NCBI RefSeq assembly: GCF_020252395.1
Contig: NZ_JADCDB010000006.1
Location: 1-64,000 of the forward strand
DNA from: Aestuariivirga sp.
Lineage (GTDB): Bacteria > Pseudomonadota > Alphaproteobacteria > Rhizobiales > Aestuariivirgaceae
DNA length: 64,000 nt
Direction: 5' to 3'
Positions within the stretch are counted from its first letter, which is position 1; the number at the start of each line of letters is the position of its first letter. The notes beneath the pieces are model-generated. The model searched no databases. It was given only the letters and a program-made list of their open reading frames with translations, and had not been told where the DNA came from. Made by a program: the position numbers and the translations under genes. Below, piece after piece: positions 52,672-61,654 of the stretch.

Positions 52672-53514
52672 TCAACGCAGCTTCTTCTCATCCACCTTCA
52701 GCGCATCGGCCAGGCGTGCCTTGGCACTTCCGGGCTTCAATGGCTGCTGCTGGCTCTCATGCGGGGCCCAGCCGGTGAGCCAGGCAATTTCGATGGTGGC
52801 GCGCACGCGGTCGTCGGGGTCGGCGAAATTCTGCTGGTAGTGGTTGATGGCCGCACCCATCAGCCTGCGGCTCACGGGAACACGCGAGCGGCCCACGAGA
52901 TTATTGGAGAGACCCAGCTCGCGGATTTCATGGATCAGCGCCACGGCATCGGAATAGCGCACCATTGTGCGGTCGAGGTCGGCAACGGGCAACGCCAGGC
53001 CCGCGCGCTGGAGGAGTGCCCCCAGCTCGCGCACGTCGATCATCGGGGCGACGCGGGGCGTGACGCCGCCGGAGATGGCCACCTCCGCCGCGAGCCAGGA
53101 CTGGCGGAGTTCGGTGAGCGTATCTCCCGCGAAAAGGCAGACGAGCAGCAGCCCGTCAGGCTTCAGCGCATGGCGCATCTGGATCAGCGCGCCCGGCACA
53201 TCGTTGAAGGTCTGGAGATCGAGGACGCTGAACACGGCGTCGAACTGTTCTTGCGGCAAACCAAGACGATCGCCGGATGAGGGCAGGCGCATCTCCACCT
53301 CCTTCACCTGTCCGCCTTCCTTCAGGCGCCCGGCAATGGCCTCGGGCTCCGCCGCAATCAGCAGCACCCGCTCGAAGCGGCGGTTGACGAAGGCCACGCG
53401 CTCCACCAGCTCCTCGGCAATTGTGCGCGTCAGGATGTTTGGCTCAGGGCCGCGCCGGCGCGCGGCGCGAGTGGCGGCGAGCGCGCGGTCGAAGAGGTGA
53501 GGGGCTCCCGCCAT
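52672..53514 (-). CDS. SAM-dependent methyltransferase, BioC/NDUFAF5-like
   Basis: Protein of 280 residues of the class I methyltransferase fold, resembling BioC and the complex-I factor NDUFAF5. The FDAVFSVLDLQTFNDVPGALIQM segment and HALKPDGLLLVCLFAGDTL are family-like. The SAM glycine motif is degenerate (VLLIAAEPEAIA in place of G-x-G-x-G), seen also in NDUFAF5. The start overlaps the stop of the inositol-phosphatase gene (TGATG). The substrate is unknown. Confidence 0.8.
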   Translation of the reverse strand: MAGAPHLFDRALAATRAARRRGPEPNILTRTIAEELVERVAFVNRRFERVLLIAAEPEAIAGRLKEGGQVKEVEMRLPSSGDRLGLPQEQFDAVFSVLDLQTFNDVPGALIQMRHALKPDGLLLVCLFAGDTLTELRQSWLAAEVAISGGVTPRVAPMIDVRELGALLQRAGLALPVADLDRTMVRYSDAVALIHEIRELGLSNNLVGRSRVPVSRRLMGAAINHYQQNFADPDDRVRATIEIAWLTGWAPHESQQQPLKPGSAKARLADALKVDEKKLR

Positions 53515-54338
53515 CAGCCGGCGAGCTCGCGGCGGATCAGATCATAAGTGGCGCGGTCGGGGGCGGAAACGATGCCGCCCTCGTGCTTCGTGGCGTCATA
53601 GGGCGTACCGTCGAGCAGCGCCGAGAAGCCGCCGGCTTCCTGGTGGATCAGCACGCCTGCCGCATGATCCCAGGGCATCAGCGTGTAGTGCAGCGAGAAG
53701 TGAACGAGGCCGTCGGCGATCAGGCGGTACTCATAGGCGGCGCAGCGATAGTTGAAGCAGGCCTTGGTCTTGGCGAGGTTCGCCACCGTGCGCGAGCGCT
53801 GCGGCTCCGGCATCAGGTACCAGGAGGAGAGGCCCGTCATCTCCGACAGCGTGCCGGGCTTGGCCACCGCCAAGTCACGGGTGCGGCCGGTTGCGCTCTC
53901 GGCCCAGGCGCCCGCGCCCTTCAGTCCCTTGCGCCAGTCGCGGCCGACCGGGTCATAGATCAGCCCCGCCACCGTCTCGCCCTTGGCCGCCACGGCGGCC
54001 ATCACGCCGAACAGCGGCAGGCCCCAGGCGAAGTTGGACGTGCCATCGACGGGATCGACGATGATCGCAAGGTCTGCGCCGCCGATCCTCGCGAGCAGCC
54101 CCTTGTCGCGCGCCACCGATTCCTCGCCCACGAACAGGGCCTGCGGGAAGGCCTTTGCGCAGAGGTCGCGGATGCGCCACTCGCCCTGCTCGTCGGCGTC
54201 GGTCACGAGGTCCAGCGCACCGGTCTTCTCGCGGATGCCGCCATCCTCAAGGCTCCTGAAGCGCGGCATGATCTCGGCCTCGGCGGCGTCGGCCAGAATG
54301 GCGGCAAGGCGGTCGAGATCGGCGCGGGAGAAGGACAT
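53514..54338 (-). CDS. Inositol-monophosphatase-family phosphatase
   Basis: Li+-sensitive-type phosphatase of 274 residues. Metal motifs are GEES, DPVDGTSNFAWG and PWDHAAGVLIHQEAGG, all intact. Substrates in this family range over inositol phosphates, histidinol phosphate and fructose bisphosphate; the gene cannot be narrowed. The start at 54338 (MSFSRADLDRL) is family-like; frame continues upstream with no coding character. Overlaps the methyltransferase start by one base. Confidence 0.85.
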   Translation of the reverse strand: MSFSRADLDRLAAILADAAEAEIMPRFRSLEDGGIREKTGALDLVTDADEQGEWRIRDLCAKAFPQALFVGEESVARDKGLLARIGGADLAIIVDPVDGTSNFAWGLPLFGVMAAVAAKGETVAGLIYDPVGRDWRKGLKGAGAWAESATGRTRDLAVAKPGTLSEMTGLSSWYLMPEPQRSRTVANLAKTKACFNYRCAAYEYRLIADGLVHFSLHYTLMPWDHAAGVLIHQEAGGFSALLDGTPYDATKHEGGIVSAPDRATYDLIRRELAG

Positions 54339-54430
54339 GGGGGTGAGGCTCCAAGGATGGGTTTGCGCCGCTGTTAGACCAATCGCGCAAGGGAATCCAC
54401 GGGTCCGGCGTCCCATGCTAACGTGGCGCG

Positions 54431-55192
54431 ATGGAGATTGCGGTTTCCCACCTCCCAGCCCGCCTCTGGCGGGGTTTCGTCGATCTGGTGACTCCCAGCC
54501 TGTGCCTCTCCTGCGGCACGCCGGTGGGCGAGCCCGCGAGCCTTTGCGCCGCTTGCTGGGGCAAGCTGAAGCTGCTGGAGGAGCCGGTCTGCGATGTGCT
54601 GGGCACGCCCTTCGCCTATGACCAGGGCGAGGGCGCATTGTCCGGCGCCGCTCTGGCGGACCCGCCCGCCTGGGAGCGTTCGCGCGCTGCCGTGCTGTTC
54701 GAGGACGAGGCGGCGAAACTCGTCCACGCGCTGAAATACCGGGACAGGCCTGAGGCGGGCCTGCTCATGGCCCGCCTGACGGCGCGGGCAGGGCGCAGGC
54801 TCCTCGCCCAGTCGGACGTGATGCTGCCCGTGCCGCTGCACTGGCTGCGGCTGTGGCGGCGGCGTTTCAACCAGTCTGCCCTGCTGGCGCAGCGCGTGTC
54901 CGCCCTCGCGGGCACGCCGTGGCGGCCTGACGTGCTGGTCCGGGCCCGGTCCACCCGCGCCCAGGTGGGTCTCGACCAGGAGGCGCGGCGCAGAAACGTG
55001 CGCAATGCCTTCACGGTGAGGCCTGACCGCCTCGCCGAGGTGGCTGGCAGGTCCGTGCTGCTGGTCGACGACGTGCGCACCACGGGGGCCACGGCCGAGG
55101 CCTGCGCCCTGGCGCTGAAGAAGGCGGGTGCAAAGCAGGTCAACTTGCTGACCTTCGCCCTTGTCCAGCTTCCGGCGAAGCCTCATACTTGA
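54431..55192 (+). CDS. ComF family protein
   Basis: Protein of 253 residues: an N-terminal double-zinc-ribbon-like part with CLSCGTPVGEPASLCAAC followed by a phosphoribosyltransferase fold with VLLVDDVRTTGATAEAC as the PRPP loop. In competent bacteria ComF relatives help handle incoming DNA; in non-competent ones the role is unclear. It begins an apparent operon comF-grxC-nitrilase-DUF1178. Confidence 0.88.
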   Translation: MEIAVSHLPARLWRGFVDLVTPSLCLSCGTPVGEPASLCAACWGKLKLLEEPVCDVLGTPFAYDQGEGALSGAALADPPAWERSRAAVLFEDEAAKLVHALKYRDRPEAGLLMARLTARAGRRLLAQSDVMLPVPLHWLRLWRRRFNQSALLAQRVSALAGTPWRPDVLVRARSTRAQVGLDQEARRRNVRNAFTVRPDRLAEVAGRSVLLVDDVRTTGATAEACALALKKAGAKQVNLLTFALVQLPAKPHT

Positions 55193-55198
55193 GAGACC

Positions 55199-55456
55199 AT
55201 GCAGAAAGTCACGATCTACACCACGCCCTATTGCCCCTACTGCCACGCCGCCAAGACGCTGCTGAAAAAGAAGGGTGTCGCATTCGAGGAGATCGACGTG
55301 CAGGACCGCGGCCTGCGCCAGCAGATGATGCTGCGCGCCAATGGCCGCCACACCGTGCCGCAGATCTTCATCGGCGAAACCCATGTCGGCGGCTCCGACG
55401 ACATCCACGAGCTCGACCGGCGCGGCCAGCTGGACCCGCTGCTGAACGCCCGGTGA
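55199..55456 (+). CDS. grxC: Glutaredoxin 3
   Basis: Dithiol glutaredoxin of 85 residues. The CPYC active site in YCPYCHAAK is at residues 11-14, TVPQIFIG has the cis-Pro, and GGSDDIHEL binds glutathione. It is 6 nt after comF, and its stop overlaps the start of the nitrilase-like gene (GTGA). Confidence 0.94.
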   Translation: MQKVTIYTTPYCPYCHAAKTLLKKKGVAFEEIDVQDRGLRQQMMLRANGRHTVPQIFIGETHVGGSDDIHELDRRGQLDPLLNAR

Positions 55457-56313
55457 GCCTGGCCCCTCCGATCCGCGCCGCCCTTATCCAGTTGCGCTCG
55501 GGCGCCGTTATGACCCGGAACGTGGCGGAGGCTTCCGCGCTCATTCGCGAGGCGGCAGGGCAGGGGGCCAATTTTATCTCGACGCCCGAGATGACCAATA
55601 TCCTCGAGCCAGACCGGCCGCGCCTCAAGTCGCTCGCGCGCGTGGAGGCGGAGGATGCGAGCGTCATGGCCTTTTCCGGGCTGGCGCGGGAGCTGGGCTT
55701 GTGGCTCAACATTGGCTCGCTGGCCCTGAAGGGGCCGGGTGAGAAGCTCCTCAATCGCTCCCTCCTGTTTGCGCCCGATGGGTCGATCGCCGCGCGCTAT
55801 GACAAGATACACCTCTTCGACGTCGATCTGCCGACGGGCGAGAGCCTTCGCGAGTCCCATGCCTATGACGGTGGCAAGGAAGCGGTGCTGGTGGAGACGC
55901 CGCTCGGCGCCATCGGCCTCACCATCTGCTACGACATGCGCTTTCCCCATCTCTACCGGGCGCTCGCCCAGGCGGGGGCGAAGCTTTTCGCCGTGCCGTC
56001 CGCCTTCACCGTGCCGACGGGCCAGGCGCACTGGCATGTGCTGCTCCGGGCGCGCGCCATCGAAACGGGAAGCTTCGTGCTGGCAGCCGCACAGGGCGGC
56101 AGGCACCAGTCCGGGCGCGAGACCTATGGCCACTCGCTCATCGTCTCGCCCTGGGGCGAGGTGCTGGCGGAGGCCGGGACCGACCCCGGCATCGTGATCG
56201 CCGACATCGACCTCGCGCAGGTGGATCTCGCGCGGGTCCGCATCCCGGCGTTGCAGAATGACCGGGCGATTGGCTTAACGGTCTTGAAACCCGGCCGCGC
56301 GATCGTTACTTGA
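55453..56313 (+). CDS. Carbon-nitrogen hydrolase (Nit1-like)
   Basis: Nitrilase-superfamily enzyme of 286 residues. The Glu-Lys-Cys triad is seen in STPEMTN, YDKIHLFD and ICYDMRFP. It resembles Nit1/deaminated-glutathione amidase, which repairs wrongly transaminated glutathione; the neighbouring grxC fits a glutathione context. The start is GTG at 55453. DUF1178 starts 5 nt after its stop. Confidence 0.9.
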   Translation: MSLAPPIRAALIQLRSGAVMTRNVAEASALIREAAGQGANFISTPEMTNILEPDRPRLKSLARVEAEDASVMAFSGLARELGLWLNIGSLALKGPGEKLLNRSLLFAPDGSIAARYDKIHLFDVDLPTGESLRESHAYDGGKEAVLVETPLGAIGLTICYDMRFPHLYRALAQAGAKLFAVPSAFTVPTGQAHWHVLLRARAIETGSFVLAAAQGGRHQSGRETYGHSLIVSPWGEVLAEAGTDPGIVIADIDLAQVDLARVRIPALQNDRAIGLTVLKPGRAIVT

Positions 56314-56318
56314 CCGCC

Positions 56319-56756
56319 ATGATCCACTATGACCTCATATGCGATAAGGGCCATGCCTTCGATGGCTGGTTCCGCAACAGCGCCGCCTATGACGAGCAGT
56401 CGGGCCGCGGTCTTGTGGCTTGCAGCCACTGCGGTTCGGCGAAGGTCGAGAAGCAGCTGATGGCGCCGGGCATCCCGGTGAAGTCCAACCGCAAGAGCGG
56501 GCAGAAGATGGTCTCCGCTCCCGCCGATCCGCGGCTTGCCGAGCTCATGACCATGATGCGCAAGATTCGCCGGCACGTGGAAGAAAATGCCGAGTATGTC
56601 GGCGACCGCTTCGCCGAGGAAGCCCGCAAGATTCACTACGAGGAAAGCGATCCGCGCGGCATCTATGGCCAGACCACGCCGGACGAGGCCAAGGCCCTCA
56701 TCGAGGAAGGCATCGCCGTCCACCCGCTGCCGAGACTGCCGGAAGACGGGAACTGA
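56319..56756 (+). CDS. DUF1178 family protein
   Basis: Small protein of 145 residues of unknown function. An N-terminal zinc-ribbon-like pattern is seen (ICDKGHAFDGW, then CSHCGSAKVEKQLMAPG), followed by helices with RKIRRHVEENAEYVGDRFAEEARKIH. It lies in an operon with grxC and the nitrilase gene. The ATG at 56319 is preferred over the TTG at 56310. Confidence 0.85.
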   Translation: MIHYDLICDKGHAFDGWFRNSAAYDEQSGRGLVACSHCGSAKVEKQLMAPGIPVKSNRKSGQKMVSAPADPRLAELMTMMRKIRRHVEENAEYVGDRFAEEARKIHYEESDPRGIYGQTTPDEAKALIEEGIAVHPLPRLPEDGN

Positions 56757-56763
56757 TACCGAT

Positions 56764-56796
56764 AGTCTTCTCCCCCTCAGGAAGCGGGAAAAGACT
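56764..56796. terminator. Hairpin between DUF1178 and SDR genes
   Basis: An imperfect 11-bp stem (AGTCTTCTCCC at 56764-56774, GGGAAAAGACT at 56786-56796, one mismatch) has an 11-nt loop. It lies between convergent genes. No long T-run is present, so terminator function is likely but not certain. It resembles the hairpin at 52626-52667. Confidence 0.45.
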
Positions 56797-56806
56797 GAAG
56801 GAGGAT

Positions 56807-57547
56807 CTACCCCCGTCCGATATAGGGCATCTTCGTCGCCATCACCGTCACGAACTGCGCGTTGGCCTCGAGTGGCAGCGATGCCATGTAGAGCACCGTT
56901 TTCGCCACATTCTCCACATCCATGGTCGGCTCCGGCGCCACCGTGCCATTGGCCTGCGGCATGCCGGTCTTCATCTTCTCGGTCATCTCGGTGCCGGCAT
57001 TGCCGATGTCGATCTGGCACACCGCGATGTCATACTTGCGGCCATCGAGCGAGCCTGACTTGGTCAGCCCCGTCACCGCATGCTTGGTCGAGGTATAGGG
57101 CGCTGAATTGGGCCGCGGCGCATGGGCCGAGATCGAGCCGTTGTTGATGATGCGCCCGCCGCGCGGATTCTGCTCCTTCATCATGCGGAAGGCCTCCTGC
57201 ATGCAGTAGAACACGCCCGAGAGATTGACGTTCACCACGTTCCGCCACATCTCGATCGACAGGTCCTCGAGCAGGATCGTGCCCGGCGCGCCAGTGCCCG
57301 CATTGTTGAAGAGCACGTCGAGGCGTCCGAACTTCGCCTTCGCCGCCGCGAACAGCGCCTTCACGGATTCCGGATCGGAGACATCGGCCGGCACGGCCAG
57401 CGCATGTTCGCCGATCTCCTTCGCCACCGCGTTCAGCAGATCGGCGCGGCGGCCGGCCAGCACCACGTGATAGCGTTCCTTGGCGAAGGCAAGCGCCACC
57501 GCCTTGCCGATGCCCGAACCCGCACCCGTCACCATCGCAACCTTCAT
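56807..57547 (-). CDS. SDR-family oxidoreductase
   Basis: NAD(P)-dependent short-chain dehydrogenase of 246 residues. Cofactor motif TGAGSGIG is at residues 7-14, NNAGTGAPG near 90, Ser in [10 protein letters not shown], and Y-x3-K in YTSTKHAV. Substrate unknown; probably a sugar or sugar acid given its neighbours. The start at 57547 overlaps the last codon of the dgoA pseudogene (TGATG), so it was once coupled to it. Confidence 0.88.
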   Translation of the reverse strand: MKVAMVTGAGSGIGKAVALAFAKERYHVVLAGRRADLLNAVAKEIGEHALAVPADVSDPESVKALFAAAKAKFGRLDVLFNNAGTGAPGTILLEDLSIEMWRNVVNVNLSGVFYCMQEAFRMMKEQNPRGGRIINNGSISAHAPRPNSAPYTSTKHAVTGLTKSGSLDGRKYDIAVCQIDIGNAGTEMTEKMKTGMPQANGTVAPEPTMDVENVAKTVLYMASLPLEANAQFVTVMATKMPYIGRG

Positions 57548-57747
57548 CAATTCCCCCTCAGGTTCTCCCATGCCGCCACGAAATCGCGCGCGGCCTTGCC
57601 GGCATCTTGCGGGCTCATGCCCGGCTTGTAAATGTTGGAGCCGATGCCGAAGCCCGCACAGTCCACGCCCGTCACCTAGTCCAGCGTCACGCCGCGCAGG
57701 ATGGCGACGATACCGCACGCAGCTGCCGCCTGTTCGAACCCGATCAT
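57547..57747 (-). pseudogene. dgoA: Broken KDPGal aldolase gene (dgoA remnant)
   Basis: The remnant has 66 codons besides its final stop. It opens with an aldolase-like N-terminus ([20 protein letters not shown]) in a good position, as its ATG overlaps the dgoK stop (ATGA). After codon 23 there is an in-frame TAG. The frame then continues with the family C-terminus, [14 protein letters not shown] followed by ARDFVAAW, to the TGA overlapping the SDR gene. Full KDPGal aldolases have about 205 residues, so roughly 140 internal residues, including the lysine-Schiff-base region, are missing. Both ends and both overlaps are preserved, which means an internal deletion plus a stop. No working product is expected. 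Confidence 0.85.
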
Positions 57748-58637
57748 ATGATCCCCGCCTTCTTTGCGACGATCGCCAGTCCCTTCACGATGGCTTGCGG
57801 GTCGCCATAGCGCACCTTCAGCCCCGCGATTTCGATGGCCTTCACATAGCGCCCGCCGATGCCGGGCGAGGCCAGAACGGCATATTCCGCCTGCCGCGGA
57901 TTTTCGCGGATGGCATGCGCCACCTCGGTGCCGATTACCTGGCCCGAGAGATAGGACGGGATCGCCTCGGGTTCGAGTTCGCCGAACAGCCCCAGCGAGC
58001 GCGCCGAGAAGATGCGGTGGAGGAAGCCCGCCGGATCCTCCAGCGCCGCGCGCACGCCCATGGCGAAGGCCTGCTCGTCATCGGGCCCCGGCTTCATCAG
58101 GCGGCCGAGGATGGTATGGTCCTTCAGCGCAGCGAAGACCTCGCCCGTTACATAGGTCGCATAGCGCACCAGCCGGTCGCCTTCCGTGGTAATCCACTTC
58201 GAATGCGTGCCCGGCGTCACGAAATGATTAAGCCCCAAGTCGAGCGAGCCGAAGACCTGCACCTCTTCCGAGCGCATCACGTCCGGCATGCCGCCGGGCG
58301 CTCTGTAGCTGAGCCCCGTGACAAAGGCGATGCGCCGGCCCGAGGCGGTGGTGTGGCGGTGGAGCGCGTCCGCGAGGTCTGCCGCACTTGCAGGGCAGGG
58401 GAGGTAGGGCAGCTCGATCCAGCCCTGGCGCGAGGTGATCATGCCCGCCGCCATGACCGGCTGCGCCACGTCCCAGGCGCCGATGTGCTTCTCCAGCGCC
58501 GCTTCGAACGTCCCGTCCTTCACCGCGAGGATGCCCTCGGGTGCGGAGATTGTGTCCCGCACGCGCCCGTCCGCCGCCACGCGATAGGCGCGGAAGGATG
58601 TGGTGCCCCAGTCGAGGGCGATGAACTCTGCTGCCAT
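57744..58637 (-). CDS. dgoK: 2-dehydro-3-deoxygalactonokinase
   Basis: Kinase of 297 residues that makes 2-dehydro-3-deoxy-6-phosphogalactonate in the De Ley-Doudoroff galactonate route. The opening [15 protein letters not shown] is the phosphate-binding start; later GTHSKWI and GVRAALEDP segments are typical. It is intact, but the partner aldolase dgoA just downstream is a remnant. So either an aldolase elsewhere completes the path or the kinase is now idle. Confidence 0.9.
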   Translation of the reverse strand: MAAEFIALDWGTTSFRAYRVAADGRVRDTISAPEGILAVKDGTFEAALEKHIGAWDVAQPVMAAGMITSRQGWIELPYLPCPASAADLADALHRHTTASGRRIAFVTGLSYRAPGGMPDVMRSEEVQVFGSLDLGLNHFVTPGTHSKWITTEGDRLVRYATYVTGEVFAALKDHTILGRLMKPGPDDEQAFAMGVRAALEDPAGFLHRIFSARSLGLFGELEPEAIPSYLSGQVIGTEVAHAIRENPRQAEYAVLASPGIGGRYVKAIEIAGLKVRYGDPQAIVKGLAIVAKKAGII

Positions 58638-58682
58638 GGCCCTTGCATAACGCGGACCCAGTCCGAATGCACGGCAGAAAGG

Positions 58683-59630
58683 TCAGGATATCTTGTCGAC
58701 CGCTGCCGCAATCAGCGGATGAAGCTGCGGCTGCTCGGCTTTCAGCGCCTCGATCAGCGCGCGCTCCGCCTTCGAATAGACGCCGTTGCCCACCAGCTTG
58801 CCCGCGAGCCATTCGGCCTCTTCCCCGGTGATCGTTTCCGCCTGCTGCTGGATGGCGGTGCGGCGCTGGTAATACTCTTCCCCGAAATCCGGTTCGCGAT
58901 AGGCGTTCACCATGCCGCGGAGCGATTTAACCATGTTCTGCATGAATCTGCCGGCACTGACAGAGGTGTCGTCAAGCCAGGCCTCCCGCCGCAGCGCCTC
59001 CTCGCGGGTTGGCGGTGCGAAGCCCGAGGCGAACATCAGATGGTTGAGCAGCGCCTTGGCGAAGAGGTCAAGCCAGGCTGGGTCATCCTCCAGCCCGCCG
59101 CGCGCATCGTGAATGGAATAAATCACCTCGGCTTCGCTGCGGGTGATGGCGATCGCCTGCTGCCCGCCTGCCGCATGGAGCACCCGGCGCAGCATCTGGA
59201 CCTCGGCATCCGAAATACGGTTGGCGCGCAACACATGCTCCTCCACCTTGCGTAGCGCGAGAAGGGCGAGGGCATCGGGCGCCGCGATCGCTTTCTCGAG
59301 CACGTTGATCACAACCTCGAGCTCGGTTGCCGGGTCCACGCGGCCGTCCTTCATGATGTGCGCCACGAGCCAGCCGACCTTGTCCTCCGTCACATAGCCG
59401 CGCGGCTCGGCCTGATGGACGGTGAAGTCGGTGAGCGCCTCGACGAACAGCCGGCGCCAGTCTTCTCCCGGCGCCTCGATCAGCCCATTCACATCGAACA
59501 GCCAATTTGCCTCGTCCAGCGAAATCGCGTCATCGGGATAGATGAGCCGGCGGATCGCCAGAACCTCCTCCGCCCCGGCCTGGCGGTTCCGGGCGATACG
59601 GGACAGGATGTCGGACAGGTCGGCAGGCAT
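58683..59630 (-). CDS. Conserved helical protein of unknown function
   Basis: Protein of 315 residues, nearly all helix. Internal repetition of short acidic segments is seen (PDDAISLDEANWLFDVNGLI and NRISDAEVQML), perhaps from TerB- or EF-hand-like units, but no family can be named with confidence. No signal peptide or membrane span. It lies between dgoK and the AraD1-family gene on the same strand without overlap, so it may be independent of the sugar genes. Confidence 0.75.
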   Translation of the reverse strand: MPADLSDILSRIARNRQAGAEEVLAIRRLIYPDDAISLDEANWLFDVNGLIEAPGEDWRRLFVEALTDFTVHQAEPRGYVTEDKVGWLVAHIMKDGRVDPATELEVVINVLEKAIAAPDALALLALRKVEEHVLRANRISDAEVQMLRRVLHAAGGQQAIAITRSEAEVIYSIHDARGGLEDDPAWLDLFAKALLNHLMFASGFAPPTREEALRREAWLDDTSVSAGRFMQNMVKSLRGMVNAYREPDFGEEYYQRRTAIQQQAETITGEEAEWLAGKLVGNGVYSKAERALIEALKAEQPQLHPLIAAAVDKIS

Positions 59631-59690
59631 CGGGTCTCCACCAAGTTTGGAACGCGAAAATTACGGAGAAGACATAAACCTTTGGTTAAG

Positions 59691-60689
59691 TCAAAGTGCC
59701 TTCACGCTCCCAGGTTTGTGCGTGGATTTGACCGCCTTCAGCGGGTTGCGCAGCGGCGCGCCGAAGGGAGGCGCGGAAATTTCGAAGACATCGCCATCCC
59801 CGGTCTTCACATTGTCGGCGATGGAGAGGGTGGCGGTGCCGAAATAATGGATGTGCAGGTCGCCCGGGCGGCGGAAGCCGTCATATTTGAAATGGTGATA
59901 TTCGAGGTTGGCCAGGGTGTGGCTCATGTTCTTCTCTCCGGTCAGGAAGGGCTTTTCCCAGATCACCTTGCCACCGCGCAGGATGCGGCTCATGCCTTCG
60001 ATGGAGCCGGGAATGCCGTCCACCACCATCTCCGGCCCAATGGAGGAATGGCGCAGCTTCGAATGCGCGAGATAGAGATAGTTCTGCCGCTCGGTCACAT
60101 GGTCCGAATATTCATTGCCCAGCGCGAAGCCCAGCCGCACCGGGCGGCCATTGCCGTCGATCAGGTAGAGCCCGGCGAGTTCCGGTTCCTCGCCGCCATC
60201 GAGCGCGAAGGCGGGAAGCGGCAGCGGCTGGCCGGGGCCCACGAGCCAGGAGCCATCGCCTTTGTAGAACCATTCGGGCTGCACGCCCGCTTCCGATTTT
60301 AACTTCGGCTTTCCGCCCTCGAGGCCCAGTTTGAACATCTTCAGGCTGTCGGTGAGCTCTTCCTTGGCGCCCGACAGTTTCTTGTGCATGCCGTCGCGCG
60401 CGGCCGCCGAGCCCAAGTGCGTGAGGCCCGTGCCGGTGATGATGCAGTGGGCCGGGTCCGGGTGATCGACGGGGGTCAGCACCCGCTTCTCCTTCAGCGC
60501 CGCCGCATAGTCCTCGGTCGTGGAGGTGGCGAGCGAGGACGCCATGGCGGAGAGCTTCACGCCCTCGGCAAGCGCCATGCGGGCAAGGTCCAGCGTGGTG
60601 GCCGCCTTCTTCAGCAACACGATCCGGTCCGCCGCGACGAGACCCACGCGGCGCTTGCCCTTCTGGTCTGTGATCTGGACGAGGTTCAT
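59691..60689 (-). CDS. AraD1/GguC-like fumarylacetoacetate-hydrolase-family protein
   Basis: Protein of 332 residues of the FAH fold, closest in pattern to AraD1/GguC proteins linked to arabinose and galactose catabolism in Agrobacterium and relatives. Core segments are GTGLTHLGSAAARDGMHKK, GNEYSDHVTERQNYLYLAHSK and RPGDLHIHYFGTATLS. The start at 60689 has GGGAG 8 nt before; a frame to 60704 is longer by five residues. It likely dehydrates or hydrolyses a 2-keto-3-deoxy sugar acid. Confidence 0.85.
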   Translation of the reverse strand: MNLVQITDQKGKRRVGLVAADRIVLLKKAATTLDLARMALAEGVKLSAMASSLATSTTEDYAAALKEKRVLTPVDHPDPAHCIITGTGLTHLGSAAARDGMHKKLSGAKEELTDSLKMFKLGLEGGKPKLKSEAGVQPEWFYKGDGSWLVGPGQPLPLPAFALDGGEEPELAGLYLIDGNGRPVRLGFALGNEYSDHVTERQNYLYLAHSKLRHSSIGPEMVVDGIPGSIEGMSRILRGGKVIWEKPFLTGEKNMSHTLANLEYHHFKYDGFRRPGDLHIHYFGTATLSIADNVKTGDGDVFEISAPPFGAPLRNPLKAVKSTHKPGSVKAL

Positions 60690-60737
60690 CGCGGCATCTC
60701 CCATCAGCGTATTCTTAATGACGGATAACCTTTCCGC

Positions 60738-61649
60738 TCAGCCCGCGAAAGCGGGTTTTTCGAAGCCGGTGACTTGCGGGTCGAAGCAGAACAGCCCACC
60801 GGTCAGCGGTCGGTCGCGCAGTTCCTCTTCCGGCAGCCCCTGCCGCGACGAGGTGGCATAAAGCGTGTCGAGCTTCGGACCGCCGAAGCAGACATTGGTC
60901 ACCCGCTTCGCCGGCATTGGCACCACCCGGTCGATGCGGCCCCTGGGGTCGATCCTCAGCACGCAACCGCCTTCCCAGCGCGCACTCCAGATGAAGCCTT
61001 GGGCATCCACAGTCGCACCGTCGGGATAACCATAGTCCTTCGTGTCGTTCAGCACCCGGCGGTTGGAGATGGCGCCGGCCGCTTCGTCGAAGTCATAGGC
61101 ATAGATGATCTGCGCCATCGAGTCGGTGAAGTAGAAGGTCCGTCCGTCGGGCGACCAGCATGGGCCGTTGGACACGCCAACGTCCTTCTCCATCACCGCG
61201 ACCTTGCCCGTGGCATCGATGCGGAACAGCTTGCCAGTGGAGGCCGTGATTGGCAGGTCTTCGCCCCGGGCCCCGATATTGTTCATCATCGTGCCGAACC
61301 AGAAGCGGCCACGCGCATCGCAGGCCCCGTCATTGCCGCGGTTGCCGGGCGTTTCCGGATCGATTTTGCGCCACGGAGTCAGCGCGCCAGTCTCGGGGCT
61401 GAAAATTGAAAGCCCGGTGTGAGTGCCCACCAGCACCGTGCCGTCATGGCGCTTGGCCATGGCCGTCACCTTCTCGGTGAACTGCCATTTGCGGTGCGCG
61501 CCAGACGCCACGTGCAGGCGGTGGATGGCCGAGGGCTTGATGATGTCGAGCCACCACAAGGTCTGCGTGGCCACGTCCCAGAAGCAGCCTTCGCCCAGCT
61601 TGTCCTGGCTCTCCATGAGGCAGGTGACGGGAATTTCAGTGATCTTCAT
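60738..61649 (-). CDS. SMP-30/gluconolactonase-family lactonase
   Basis: Six-bladed propeller of 303 residues that opens sugar lactones to acids. Metal-ligand Glu is in LGEGCFWD, Asn in GNDGACD and the later Asp in YPDGATVD; the conserved GPCWSPDG is present. With the AraD1-like gene it fits an oxidative sugar route (sugar, lactone, acid, 2-keto-3-deoxy acid). It is 5 nt downstream of the proline-racemase-like gene. Confidence 0.9.
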   Translation of the reverse strand: MKITEIPVTCLMESQDKLGEGCFWDVATQTLWWLDIIKPSAIHRLHVASGAHRKWQFTEKVTAMAKRHDGTVLVGTHTGLSIFSPETGALTPWRKIDPETPGNRGNDGACDARGRFWFGTMMNNIGARGEDLPITASTGKLFRIDATGKVAVMEKDVGVSNGPCWSPDGRTFYFTDSMAQIIYAYDFDEAAGAISNRRVLNDTKDYGYPDGATVDAQGFIWSARWEGGCVLRIDPRGRIDRVVPMPAKRVTNVCFGGPKLDTLYATSSRQGLPEEELRDRPLTGGLFCFDPQVTGFEKPAFAG

Positions 61650-61654
61650 GCGTC

